Assembly: GCA_963749485.1 (NCBI GenBank)
Contig: CAVVMV010000018.1
Coordinates: forward strand, 58,815 to 122,814
Origin: JAZGGS01 sp963749485
GTDB lineage: Bacteria; Bacteroidota; Ignavibacteria; Ignavibacteriales; Ignavibacteriaceae
Direction of reading: 5' to 3'
DNA: 64,000 nt
The translations under genes were made by a program, and so were the position numbers. Shown piece by piece: positions 1-10,152 of the stretch (the first letter of the stretch is position 1; each line of letters starts with the position of its first letter). The notes below the pieces were generated by a model, which was given only the letters and a program-made list of their open reading frames with translations, was not told the DNA's origin and did not search any database.

Positions 1-343
1 TTATATCCAGGTTTTCAATAACAGCTTCAATTATCCAATCAGCATTTTGAAGGCAATCCATGTTGTCTTCAAAGTTACCGGTTGTAATTCTTGATGAAAA
101 TGATTTGTGATAAAAAGATGCTGGTTTCGATTTTTGTGCAGCTTTAAGGTTGGCATCAACAAACCTGTTACGAACTGCTTTATCATTTAGGGAAAGCCCT
201 TTTTTCTTTTCATCTTCATTAAGTTCTTTTGGAATTATATCCAGAAGGTTAACTGTGCAACCAATGTTTGCAAAATGTGCAGCAATCCGTGAACCCATTA
301 CGCCGGAACCCAGAACTACAACTTTTTTAATTATTCTTTTCAT
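1..343 (-). CDS. fadN: 3-hydroxyacyl-CoA dehydrogenase, N-terminal part (window edge)
   Basis: This is the first ~114 residues of an NAD-dependent 3-hydroxyacyl-CoA dehydrogenase of beta-oxidation; the rest lies beyond the window edge. Translation from the ATG at 343 begins MKRIIKKVVVLGSGVMGSRI, with the Rossmann GxGxMG dinucleotide-binding motif, then a DADWIIE-like stretch (NADWIIEAVIENLDI) typical of this domain. The spacing and the sequence around ITTGNFED resemble FadN, the large dehydrogenase/hydratase fusion, more than the short Hbd form, but the hydratase part cannot be seen. The gene lies 54 bases downstream of the acyl-CoA ligase and is read in the same direction, so the two probably form a fatty-acid degradation operon. 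Confidence 0.85.
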   Translation of the reverse strand, partial: MKRIIKKVVVLGSGVMGSRIAAHFANIGCTVNLLDIIPKELNEDEKKKGLSLNDKAVRNRFVDANLKAAQKSKPASFYHKSFSSRITTGNFEDNMDCLQNADWIIEAVIENLDI

Positions 344-397
344 AGTTTTTTAAGATTTTTGTTGAATAAATAACTCCCTGTTCTGGACAAAATATTT

Positions 398-2199
398 TTA
401 TACAAAATGCTTTGTTTCCGATTCGCTGTAGATCTTTTCAAAAAGATCCGGATATCTTTCTTTAATTATTCTTCTCTTAAGTTTTAATGTTGGGGTAAGT
501 TCACCTGTTTCAACAGACCATTCATCTTCAACTAAAGCAAACTTTTTAATTTGCTGCACTTTACCAAACCGCTCATTATACATTTCGATATCTTCCCAAA
601 TTCTGTTTTTCACATCAACCGAATTAACTACATCTTCTTTACTGGATAATATTTAATTTTTTAATCTTCGCCCAATCCAGAATAAAATCAAATTTTGGAA
701 CGATCAGTGCTGCTGCAAAATTCCTGTTTTCACCAATCACCATTATCTGCTCAATGAATAGTGATTCTTTCATTTTATTCTCAATCGGCTGAGGTGCAAC
801 AAACTTCCCGCCCGAAGTTTTAAATACTTCCTTAACTCTATCGGTTATTTTTAGAAACCTTCCCTCAACCATTTCCCCAATATCACCTGTATGAAACCAT
901 CCATCTTTATCTATAGCTTCTGCCGTATAGTCAGGTCGGTTATAATAACCCTGCGTTACATTTGGTCCCTTGCAAAGAATTTCACCATTCTCAGCAAGCT
1001 TAATTTCAATACCCGGCATAGTTGGACCAACTGTACCTATGTAATAGTCACCTTTTTCGTAACGGTTGCTTGTTATTCCCGGGGATGTTTCTGTTAAACC
1101 GTATGCTTCAATAATCGGAATACCAGCGGCGTTAAATATCCTGCCTAAACGGGGTTGAAGAGAAGCTGCACCGCTCATAATACCAATTACTTCGCCTCCA
1201 AGTGCTTCTTTCCATTTTGAAAAAACTAATTTCCTGGCAACACCAAGCCGGATATTATAAAGTAATCCATTCTTTCCCTGGGGATGAAAATGATTGGCAA
1301 GATTTAATGCCCAACCGAAAATTGCTTTTTTGGCACCCGGTAATTCTCTCCCCTTTGCCATAATTTTATCGTAAACTTTTTCTAAAACACGCGGTACGGT
1401 TGTAAAGAAATTTGGTTTAACTTCTTGCAGGTACTCTCCTATTTTATCGGTGCTCTCCACATAATGAACTGATGTACCGTTTGTTAGGTAATAATAAGAA
1501 GCAGTTCGTTCGAAAATGTGACAGAGTGGTAAAAAACTTATTACCTTATGATCTGAGCAGATAGGAAGAAATTGAGTTAATGATATAACATTGCTAACAA
1601 TATTTTTATGTGTTAGCATTACACCTTTTGGTGTACCGGTAGTGCCGGAAGTATATATTATAGTTACAAGTTTATCTTCAGTAATCGAATCTTTTATATC
1701 ATTCAGTTTATCTTTAAGATTTACATCAGCCATATTAGTAACTTCACTCCAATGCCTTGCACCATCTACTTTATCAAAAGTGAACACTTCTGCCGGGCTA
1801 TTAACTCTGGTATTAACTCTTTTAACTTTATCCAGTAATTCTTTATCAGCTACAAAGACTAACTTTACTCCCGCATCATTAAAAATAAACTCGTAATTAT
1901 CCTCACTCATGTTAGGATAAAGCGGAACAATGATGGCACCAATTTGCAAAGAACCAATATCTATAAAATTCCACTCTGTTCTGTTACCCGAAATGATAGC
2001 GATCTTGTCATCCTTTTTAATTCCCATTTTAAGTAATCCAAGACTCACGCTGTTTACAATTTCTATGCACTTATCGGTACTGAATTTCCTCCACTTTCCG
2101 CCCGCCTTATCGCAAAGTGCATCTTCTCGTGGATAACTCTTCTGCTGGTAAGATAAACTATCAAATAACCTGTTTTTATCCAATATCGGGGAAACTCAT
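398..2199 (-). CDS. fadD: Long-chain acyl-CoA synthetase (AMP-forming), frameshifted
   Basis: It activates fatty acids to acyl-CoA with ATP, via an acyl-adenylate, as entry to beta-oxidation. The main frame carries the AMP-binding P-loop YTSGTTGTPKGVMLTHKN, the YGLTETSP motif and the WFHTGDIG motif of the ANL superfamily. The C-terminal piece (398-613), with GELTPTLKLKR, is the usual end of long-chain ligases but sits in another frame, so one indel lies near 640. At the 5' end the visible frame offers only a TTG at 2183. The ATG at 2199 follows a good GGAG site, and removing one C from a CCCC run joins it in frame (MSFPILDKNRL), so I choose 2199. Total length of about 600 residues suits the family. 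It is divergent from the regulator at 2344. Confidence 0.9.
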
Positions 2200-2262
2200 A
2201 GCTCACTCCATTTGGTTACTAATTATTAACTTTGAAAATAAAAACTTAAATAATAAAACACA

Positions 2263-2276
2263 AGCGAATTTTCGCT
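2263..2276. promoter_or_regulatory. Candidate operator palindrome in the fad/regulator divergent region
   Basis: AGCGAA-TT-TTCGCT is a perfect 6-bp inverted repeat with a 2-base centre. It sits almost midway between the acyl-CoA ligase start (2199, minus) and the regulator start (2344, plus). Its symmetry and position fit a dimeric HTH protein acting on both promoters. That the neighbouring XRE regulator binds it is inference. Confidence 0.45.
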
Positions 2277-2343
2277 AATAATGAAATTTAGCTGTATTTT
2301 TATTTGCAATTTTTATATATTTTATCAGTATAAATGTGAAGCT

Positions 2344-3880
2344 ATGATTATTCAGAATAAAACCGATAAAATGAAACCAACAAAAACTAATATTAAACTG
2401 ATATTTGGATTAAAATTAAAACAGCTCAGGCAGGATAAAAATCTTTCACTCTCAGAGCTTGCAGTGAAAAGCGGTTTATCCGTTTCTTACCTTAATGAAA
2501 TTGAGAGCGGTAAAAAATATCCCAAAGCAGATAAAATTGCAGTTTTGTCAGAAGCACTTAATGTTAATTATGACAAGCTTGTCTCGCTTAAAACTTTCGA
2601 GACATCTTGCTCCAATTGGTGATCTGCTGGATTCGAAAGTACTCGAACAGCTTCCTTTGGATCATTACGGAATTGATATAAACAAACTGGTTGTTTTAAT
2701 GGCTAACGCTCCTATGCAGCTAAGTGCGCTGGTTGCAACTCTGGTAGAAATGGCAAAGAGTTCTGAATTAAGCCAAAATAATTTTTCACGAACCGCTTTA
2801 AGAACTTATAAAGAATTAAATGAAAACTATTTTGGAGATCTGGAAAAAGCTGTAGAAAAATTTGTTGGCAAAATATAAATTCTCAAATTCTCCTCCTGTG
2901 ACTTATTCTGCTTTGCTAAATGTAATTAATAATCAATTTGGAATTACTGTTGATGAAAAGCTGCTGGACGATTACCCCGAACTATCAGAAATAAGAGCTA
3001 TTTATATTCCTGGTAAAACAAATAAATTAGCGATCAACAAAAATTTAAACGATTCACAAAAGACATTTATCCTCGGCAAAGAAATTGCTTATCAATACCT
3101 TGGAATTACAGACCGATCAAACCTTTACTCATCTGCCAGGGTTGATTCTTTCGACCAGTTGCTTAACAATCTTAGGGCTTCGTACTTTGCAACTTCGCTA
3201 ATGCTAAAAAGAGAAAATGTTCTCGCTGATCTCAGGCAGTTTTTCAAAATGAAAAAATGGGATAGCAATACTTTGCTCGAACTAATTGATAAGTATAACG
3301 CAACGCCGGAAATATTTTTACAACGGTTTACAAATCTTGCTTCAAAGTTTTTAAATCTGAATAGTTATTTCTTTCTCAGGTTTAATACAGTTGAAGGTTC
3401 GGATGAATACCATCTTACCAAGGAGTTAAGACTTAACACTCTTGAAAATCCCAGGCGGCTACCAGAGTATGGAACATTACTGCAGAAGATGGATATCAAT
3501 TGGAGTGCTTAAAAAACTGGAACAGAAAATAAAAGGTAGCGGATCGTATGACAAGTCTGTTGCGGGAGTGCAAATATCTGAATTCTTTGATTCCGGCGAT
3601 CAATATTTCAGCATTTCCATTTCACGAAGAAACAGGTTAACAATAGGAAATAATATAAGTATAACAGTTGGATTTCTTATAAATGATGATTTCAAGAAAA
3701 AGGTAAAGTTCTGGAATGATCAAAAAATTCCCGTGAAGATTGTTAATAACACTTGCGAGAGATGTACAATTACTTGATTGCAAGGAAAGAGTTGCACCAG
3801 CAGTTGTTGCCGAGCATGAAAAAAACATGACAGCTATAAAATCATCTATAGTGAAATTAATTAGCGAAGCACAAAGGTAA
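2344..3880 (+). CDS. XRE-family acyl-CoA regulator, ScfR/RamB type, frameshifted
   Basis: This is a DNA-binding regulator of about 510 residues in at least four frame segments (to 2622, 2878, 3512 and 3777, then the tail). Order: an N-terminal XRE helix-turn-helix (LSLSELAVKSGLSVSYLNEI), a middle IrrE/ImmA-like region (TFILGKEIAYQYLG), and a C-terminal DUF2083-like domain. The last ends with a cysteine cluster, NTCERCTI then DCKERVAP, recovered by joining frames near 3770. This architecture is that of the short-chain fatty acyl-CoA regulators (ScfR, RamB), which control acyl-CoA and propionate or glyoxylate metabolism. Divergence from the fad operon supports that role here. I prefer the ATG at 2344, preceded by a weak GTGAAG site; 2371 is an alternative. 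The IrrE-like part lacks an obvious HExxH, so protease activity is not expected. Confidence 0.82.
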
Positions 3881-4014
3881 TTTATAGCTGTTCTTTATTC
3901 CATCAAACCTCCAATCTATAAAATCCTAAATGCCGATTGTAGTACCACACTTATAATAATATTAAATTTTATTTTGATATTTTTTACATTAATAATATCA
4001 ATCACTAATCAGCC

Positions 4015-4764
4015 TTGAAGAAAAACAGCTTTATAATTATTGCACATCGAGGTGAATCTTACGATGCACCCGAAAACACCCACGCATCAATAAATTTGGC
4101 ATGGAAAAGAAATGATGATGCGGTTGAAATTGATGTTCAACTTACAAAGGATGAAAGGATTGTTGTAATTCATGATAAATCAACTTTACGAACAGGTGGA
4201 AAGTTAAAAAGAATTTCATCAAACACTTATGACAATTTATCGCAGGTAGAGATAGGAAAATTTAAGGGTAGAAAATGGAAATATGAAAGAATTCCTTTGC
4301 TGGATGATGTGATAGATAAAGTTCCTGAAAATAAAATTCTGTTTATAGAAATTAAAAGTGATTACAGAATTGTTAAACATTTAAAGAATTTAATCAGGCA
4401 AAAAGGTGTAGAACCAAATCAAATTAAGTTTATTGGATTTGATATTAATACGATGAAATTAATAAAAATATCTTTGCCTGAGTTTGAATCGTATTGGATT
4501 ATTGAAGGCAAACATTACAAATCAAAATCACTTCTTAAAAGTTCTGTTGAAAAATGTAAAGCAGCCGGGTTGGATGGTTTGGATGTACAAGCAAGAAAAT
4601 ATCTGAATTCAGAAGTAATTAAATTCGTAAAAAATAATGGATTAAAAATTTACACATGGACAGTAGATGATCCGGTAAGAGCAAAGCAATTATATATTGA
4701 TGGAATTGATGGGATAACTACAAACAGGGCGAGTTGGCTTAAGAAAAAACTAATCGATATATAA
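4015..4764 (+). CDS. ugpQ: Glycerophosphodiester phosphodiesterase
   Basis: It hydrolyses glycerophosphodiesters (deacylated phospholipids) to glycerol-3-phosphate and an alcohol. The 249-residue protein is a single GDPD domain. IIAHRG near residue 8, APENT, EIDVQLTKD and VIHD supply the metal and catalytic residues, FIEIKSD lies mid-protein, and YTWTVDDP with DGITTNRA closes the barrel. No signal peptide is visible, so it should be cytoplasmic. The start is a TTG with no nearby ATG; it places the HRG motif where the family has it. It begins a three-gene rightward cluster ending in glpD, whose substrate is this enzyme's product. The frame is intact. Confidence 0.9.
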   Translation: MKKNSFIIIAHRGESYDAPENTHASINLAWKRNDDAVEIDVQLTKDERIVVIHDKSTLRTGGKLKRISSNTYDNLSQVEIGKFKGRKWKYERIPLLDDVIDKVPENKILFIEIKSDYRIVKHLKNLIRQKGVEPNQIKFIGFDINTMKLIKISLPEFESYWIIEGKHYKSKSLLKSSVEKCKAAGLDGLDVQARKYLNSEVIKFVKNNGLKIYTWTVDDPVRAKQLYIDGIDGITTNRASWLKKKLIDI

Positions 4765-4797
4765 AATATTTATGGTAAGAATTGAATAAATTCCATT

Positions 4798-5778
4798 ATG
4801 GATAAAATTATTATTGGCATTCACGGGCTTGGTAATAAACCGCCAAAATATCTTCTGGAAGAATGGTGGCGACTGTCAATAAATGAAGGTTTGAAAAAAA
4901 TCAAGAGCCACTTTGCTGAGTATGATTTTGAACTTGTTTATTGGGCTGATTCTTTACATCCTGATCCATTAAATCCTTACGAAGATGATGAAGATAGTGA
5001 ATTGTACCTTAGCGAAAAATATGAGCCGGCAACTAAAGAAAAAAAAGTCAAATCAAATGGATATAAAGAAAATTTTATAAACTTTTTCAAAAAGCAGCGT
5101 GATAAAATATTATTTAATGAAACACTACATGTTAAATTCCCTTCACTTACTGATCTTATCATCAAACATTTTTTTAAAGATTTAGATATCTACTTAACCC
5201 AACAATGTGTTGAAGAAAATAAATCTGATTGTCTTGCACAGGATATTATCCGCAATAAACTCGCTGATATATTACAAAGGCACAAGGATAAGGATATATT
5301 GTTAATTGCTCACTCGATGGGAACGATAGTAGCGTATGAAGTTTTGATAGATGTTGAGAATGAGATTAATATTGATTCTTTAATTACAATTGGTTCGCCA
5401 CTTGGTGTTCCATTTATTTTTGAAAAATTAAAAAATGATCGAAGCATTGTAGCCGGTGAAGGACGTAAATTAAGAACCCCTGAGAATATTTTAACAGGAT
5501 GGAATAGTCTTGCTGATCTTGATGATAAGATTGCGCGAAGCGCTGATATGAGTAAATTATTCAAAACTAACTCACATAGTGTGGCGCCGGTAATGGAGGT
5601 GGTTGAAAATGATTATGAAAGTGAAGGAATTGAGAATCCACATAAATCTTATGGATACTTGCGAACACCTGAAGTAGCACAAATTATTGATGATTTCTTA
5701 GCCCGAGGAAGAAATAAATTTATTCTCTGGTTAAGAAGAAAGTTTGAAATAGTTAAATATAAATTTACAAAATCATAA
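4798..5778 (+). CDS. Alpha/beta hydrolase, lipase/esterase-like
   Basis: This is a 326-residue alpha/beta-hydrolase-fold protein. It opens with the strand/oxyanion motif IIIGIHGLGNKPP. The nucleophile elbow LLIAHSMGT puts the catalytic Ser near residue 173, and a C-terminal HKSYGYLRTPEV near residue 284 probably carries the catalytic His. There is no signal peptide. The substrate cannot be read from the sequence. Lying 33 bases after a glycerophosphodiesterase and directly before glpD, it could deacylate a glycerolipid and so feed the phosphodiesterase, but that is inference from context. The family includes poorly characterised bacterial esterases distantly like PGAP1. Confidence 0.72.
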   Translation: MDKIIIGIHGLGNKPPKYLLEEWWRLSINEGLKKIKSHFAEYDFELVYWADSLHPDPLNPYEDDEDSELYLSEKYEPATKEKKVKSNGYKENFINFFKKQRDKILFNETLHVKFPSLTDLIIKHFFKDLDIYLTQQCVEENKSDCLAQDIIRNKLADILQRHKDKDILLIAHSMGTIVAYEVLIDVENEINIDSLITIGSPLGVPFIFEKLKNDRSIVAGEGRKLRTPENILTGWNSLADLDDKIARSADMSKLFKTNSHSVAPVMEVVENDYESEGIENPHKSYGYLRTPEVAQIIDDFLARGRNKFILWLRRKFEIVKYKFTKS

Positions 5779-7338
5779 TTGCTGCAAAGAGAACAAATAC
5801 TATCAAAGCTATCCGACAATTCCGAACAATGGGATTTTATTATTATTGGCGGCGGAGCTACAGGAGTAGGCGCTGCAATTGATGCTTCATCACGCGGATA
5901 TAAAACTCTTCTTTTAGAACAAAGTGATTTTGGTAAAGGCACTTCCAGCCGAAGCACAAAATTAATCCATGGCGGTGTAAGATATCTTCAGCAGGGAAAC
6001 ATTTCTCTTGTTTTAGAAGCACTTAAAGAAAGAGGATTACTTTGTCAAAATGCACCTCACTTAGTTCATAATCTTGCGTTTATAGTTCCAACTTACGATT
6101 GGTGGGAAGGAACATTTTATGGAGTTGGATTAAAATTGTACGATATGCTTGCAGGTAAGTATGGTTTTGGTAAATCACATTTACTTTCAGAAGAAGAAAC
6201 ACTTCAGCGAATTCCTACTTTAGAAACCAATGGTTTAAGAGGCGGAGTAATTTATTATGATGGTCAGTTTGATGATTCACGTCTATTAATAAATATGGTT
6301 CAAACAGCTGATGAACTTGGTACAGATATATTGAATTATATCAAGGTTACTTCATTATTAAAGGAGAATGATATTGTAATTGGTGTTATTGCAGTTGATG
6401 TTGAAACCGGAAATGAATACAAACTAAAAGCAAAAACAGTTATTAATGCTACCGGAGTTTTTACGGATTCGATTAGAAAGATGGATGATGAAAATGTAAA
6501 ATCAATTATAGCTCCAAGCAGGGGAACTCATATTGTTTTGGATAAATCTTTTTTACCGGGAGATAATGCAATTATGGTTCCGCATACTTCTGATGGAAGA
6601 ATACTTTTTGCAATCCCATGGCTAAATCATGTTATTGTGGGAACTACTGATGTTGAAATTGATGAACCGACTCTTGAACCGGTTGCTGAGGAAGATGAAA
6701 TTGATTTTCTTCTTAACACTGCTTCAAAATATCTTGTTAAAGATCCCTTCAGAACTGATATTCTGAGTGTCTTTTCAGGTATTCGTCCTCTTGTAACAAA
6801 AGGTGATGAAGAAAGTACTGCTGCAATTTCGAGAGAGCATACTGTTTTAATTTCAAGAAGTGGATTAATTACTGTTGCTGGTGGTAAATGGACTACCTAT
6901 AGAAAGATGGCTGAAGATACTATTGACCAGGCAATTGAGGTTGCGCAGCTGGAGTATAAACCTTCGGTAACGGAAAACTTTCATTTACATGGTTACATAA
7001 AGAATAAAGTAGCAGATGCTCATCTCGCACATTATGGTTCTGATGCAGATGAAATTGAAGCTTTATCTTCTCAGAAATCATTAAACGAAAAATTGCATCC
7101 TAAATTTGAAATTAAAGCAGGTGAAGTAGTTTGGTGTGTAAGAAATGAAATGGCAAGAACAGTAGAAGATTTTTTAGCACGCCGTACACGAGTACTTTTT
7201 CTAGATGCAAATGCTGCAATTGAAATGGCTCCCGCTGTTGCAAAGTTGATGGCTAAAGAGCTAAAGAAAAATCGCAAATGGGTTAAAGAACAGGTTGAAT
7301 CATTTAATGAAGTTGCAAAGAAATATTTAATTCATTAA
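5779..7338 (+). CDS. glpD: FAD-dependent glycerol-3-phosphate dehydrogenase
   Basis: It oxidises sn-glycerol-3-phosphate to dihydroxyacetone phosphate and passes electrons to the quinone pool at the membrane surface. The 519-residue protein starts with the FAD-binding motif DFIIIGGGATGVGAAID, followed by GTSSRSTKLIHGGVRYL, a GlpD/GlpA signature. Later come TTDVEIDEP and the substrate-domain motif SGIRPLV, then VAGGKWTTYRKMAED and the C-terminal helical domain (CVRNEMARTVEDFLARRTR). The TTG start immediately follows the stop of the hydrolase gene, which implies translational coupling. The frame is intact. Confidence 0.94.
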   Translation: MLQREQILSKLSDNSEQWDFIIIGGGATGVGAAIDASSRGYKTLLLEQSDFGKGTSSRSTKLIHGGVRYLQQGNISLVLEALKERGLLCQNAPHLVHNLAFIVPTYDWWEGTFYGVGLKLYDMLAGKYGFGKSHLLSEEETLQRIPTLETNGLRGGVIYYDGQFDDSRLLINMVQTADELGTDILNYIKVTSLLKENDIVIGVIAVDVETGNEYKLKAKTVINATGVFTDSIRKMDDENVKSIIAPSRGTHIVLDKSFLPGDNAIMVPHTSDGRILFAIPWLNHVIVGTTDVEIDEPTLEPVAEEDEIDFLLNTASKYLVKDPFRTDILSVFSGIRPLVTKGDEESTAAISREHTVLISRSGLITVAGGKWTTYRKMAEDTIDQAIEVAQLEYKPSVTENFHLHGYIKNKVADAHLAHYGSDADEIEALSSQKSLNEKLHPKFEIKAGEVVWCVRNEMARTVEDFLARRTRVLFLDANAAIEMAPAVAKLMAKELKKNRKWVKEQVESFNEVAKKYLIH

Positions 7339-7400
7339 GTAAAATTATTCAGAAGGAATCGTTACGACAAAAAATTAACTATCACAGTATATTCTGAATA

Positions 7401-8425
7401 TTAACTAAATATTCCCACCAAAATATCCCCAGCTTTCTCAACATCACTATCATTAATATCTAAATGAGTTATTGCTCTTAATGAATCAACAGTTCCGGGT
7501 GTAAAAAGTAATCCTACCTCTTTGCATTTACTTAAAGCTTCAGTAATATTCATCGTTAGCGGTTTAAACAATAAAATATTTGTGTGAACTGCATCCATAT
7601 TTATTTCCAGGTTAGGAATTTCATTTATCCTTTCCGCTAAATATTTTGCTCTGCGGTGATCTTCTTTTAATCTTTCAATATTATTTTGAAGAGCATACAA
7701 TCCTGCAGCTGCTAATATTCCAACCTGCCTCATTCCCCCGCCCCACGCTTTACGAATCCTGAAAGCTTCCTTAATAAAATCTTTACTTCCTGCAATTACA
7801 GTGATCCAACGGGAGCGCCTAAACCTTTTGATAAACAACAGGAAACAGTATCAAAATGTGATGCATATTTCTTTGGGGAAATTCCGGTTTCAACTGAAGC
7901 ATTCCACAATCTTGCACCATCAAGGTGATAAAAAAGATTATGTTTTTTAGCAAGCTCTTTTAAAGCAATAATGTTTTCAATGGGATGAATTGTACCCCCG
8001 GCACGGTTATGTGTATTTTCAACTTCAATAACTTTAGTTCGCGGCATATGATATGCAGTTGTTCTGATGTATGGTTCAACTTGCTCTGCGGTTATTACTC
8101 CTAGTTTACCATCAAGGGGATAAATTTGAATTCCACTTAAACGAGATGGAGAAGCTGATTCGTAATTAAAAATATGAACTTCCCTATCACAAATAACTTC
8201 ATCACCTGGCTCAGTTAAAACATTTAAACAAATCTGGTTTGCCATTGTACCGCTGGGTACGAACAGTGCCGCTTCTTTGCCAAGAAGTTCAGCTGTATAT
8301 TCTTCTAATTTATTAACAGTCGGATCTTCTTTAAAAACATCATCACCCACTTCGGCTTCATACATAGCTTTGCGCATTCCTTCGGAAGGTTTAGTTAGAG
8401 TATCGCTTCTTAAATCAACAAACAT
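7401..8425 (-). CDS. ltaE: Low-specificity L-threonine aldolase, one frameshift
   Basis: This PLP enzyme cleaves L-threonine or allo-threonine to glycine and acetaldehyde. The N-terminal segment (7796-8425) has DLRSDTLTKPSEGMR, VFKEDPTVNKLE, FVPSGTMANQ, the HLDGARLWNAS cofactor-ring motif and SCCLSKGLGAPVGS with the PLP-binding lysine. The C-terminal segment (7401-7838) continues with AGSKDFIKEAFRIRKAWGGG and RQVGILAAAG. The segments overlap in different frames near 7800-7838, so a single indel breaks the gene. The summed length (~342 residues) is normal. It lies 59 bases downstream of lnt in the same direction. Confidence 0.92.
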
Positions 8426-8484
8426 AATTTCCTCTCTTATTCTCTACGATAAGTAAATCCAAAAATATTATTAATAAAATTAAT

Positions 8485-10120
8485 TTATAGTTTAAACTTT
8501 TTCTTTAACCAGAATAAAATATTCATTCCAAAAATCCAAAAAGAAAAAACGGAACTGAGCAGCGGAAAAATGAGTGGATTGTTTGTGTAAAATGTTTCTT
8601 CTGTTTGAAGCGGTACATCAACAACCAAAACCGTTTTTGTGAACATTTCAGTTTCAGCTACAGTTTCTCCAAGAGCATTTATTAAACAGCTCACCCCGCC
8701 GTTAGCACAACGAACAACCGATCTCCTGTTTTCAATTGCTCTTAAAACTCCAAATTCTTTATGCTGGTAAGGTCCGCTCGAATTGCCGTACCAGCTATCG
8801 TTTGTAACAACGGCAATTAACTCCGCTCCCCTTTGAACAAAGTTAGTTACAAAAGCAGGAAATACAGATTCAAAACAAACCAATCCTGATATTTTAATCG
8901 TATCCTTATCAGAATTTTTTAAAGGAAGCTTAAATACAGTTGTATCCTGTCCAACATTCCAGCCGGAAATTCCTACCCCCCACTTTAGGAAGTTTCCCAG
9001 GAAAGAGAAGTACTCAACAAACGGAACCTTCTCTCCAAGAGGAACCAATTTCATTTTTCCGTAGCGCTGCAAATCTCTTGAACCGGGAACGAGAAGAATA
9101 ACCGAATTATAAGTTGCATAATAAAAATCATTTTTCTCACCATGCTTAGCATAATCAGGAATATTCTCTTTACCGGAGAAAATTCTTATATCAGGCATAC
9201 CTGTTAGTAAGCCAACCTGATTCTCTTCAATAAAGTTGAAGATCTTATCAGTTATCTGCGGATAACTTCCTCCAAAAGCGTAAACAGGTAAAGCTGTTTC
9301 TGGCCACAGAATAATTTGCGCTCCTTTTTCAACTGCTTTGGAGGATTAATTCAAGATACAAGATCCAAGCAGAGTTATCTAGATGTTACTTGTTTCCCAC
9401 TTATTCCATGGGGATTAAGATCGGGTTGAACAAGCCCAACTTTTATTTTTCTTTCAGAAAGTTTAAATGTTGATGTTCTTACTAAACCGTAAACTAAAAA
9501 CGAAGCAAACAGGATAATTGCTGTGAGCAACGCCGGAGAGATTAATTTTTTACCTGCTTTATAATTTTTATAAGATTTATATAAGAGGATATTAATGTAA
9601 GCCACTACAACGGAGAGACCAAAGGTTCCAATTATTTCAGCACTCTGAATGAAAAGGTGAAACTTTGCAAGTCCATGTCCAAGTAAGACCCACGGAAATC
9701 TAAGATCGCTTAAGGTTAGTAGATACTCAGCAGTTACCCAAAATAGCGGGAAGAAATAAAGAGCATTTACTTTAGGAAAAATTTTCTTTGCAAGGTAATA
9801 AAGTGTTGAAGGAATAAGGAATACGCATGGATAAGCCAGTAAAAGTGCTCCGCCGCCCATCATTAAAAACGGATCTGCAGATGACTGCCAGCTTCCAACC
9901 CAGTATAGTGTGAGAAGACTAAAAATAAAGGTAAAAATAAATGTTGCCCTGCTTATCGATGCAAGCGATGTTCTTTTTTCAAGTACGCTTAGGTAAGGTA
10001 GAAATGCAATAAATATTAGTAATGTAAAAGGGAAAGGGAAAGGTGTGAATGAAAGAGCCAGCAATATGCCCGAAAGAATAAGGAGCAGCCATTCTTTATT
10101 CCTTCTTTTTTTTCTTCCCT
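8485..10120 (-). CDS. lnt: Apolipoprotein N-acyltransferase, frameshifted
   Basis: It transfers the third acyl chain to the N-terminal cysteine of lipoproteins in the inner membrane. The N-terminal half (9375 to about 10120) holds several membrane helices ending at KIKVGLVQPDLNP. The segment 9200-9345 carries WPETALPVYAFGG with the catalytic glutamate. The C-terminal half (8485-9198) has the nitrilase-fold residues, including KLVPLGEKVPF and CFESVFP (catalytic Lys and Cys). At least two indels (near 9345 and 9390) divide it. The true start is not visible: the first membrane helix extends upstream of the TTG at 10064, with no ATG in that frame. Confidence 0.9.
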
Positions 10121-10152
10121 GCTTAAGGGTGTTTTGTATTTTTGAAAAAGTT

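Noticed and set aside
150..353. Short plus-strand frame opposite the fadN start
   Set aside because: It is the antisense shadow of the dehydrogenase gene, whose Rossmann motif is clear on the minus strand.
2862..3777. Separate small genes downstream of an XRE regulator, as in a toxin-antitoxin (ImmA/IrrE) pair
   Set aside because: The pieces join end to end into one ScfR-type regulator with its terminal cysteine motif, so they are fragments of a single gene.
7345..7401. Inverted repeat ATTCAGAA ... TTCTGAAT between glpD and the threonine aldolase gene
   Set aside because: The loop is over 30 bases and no T-tract follows on either strand, so I do not call a terminator.
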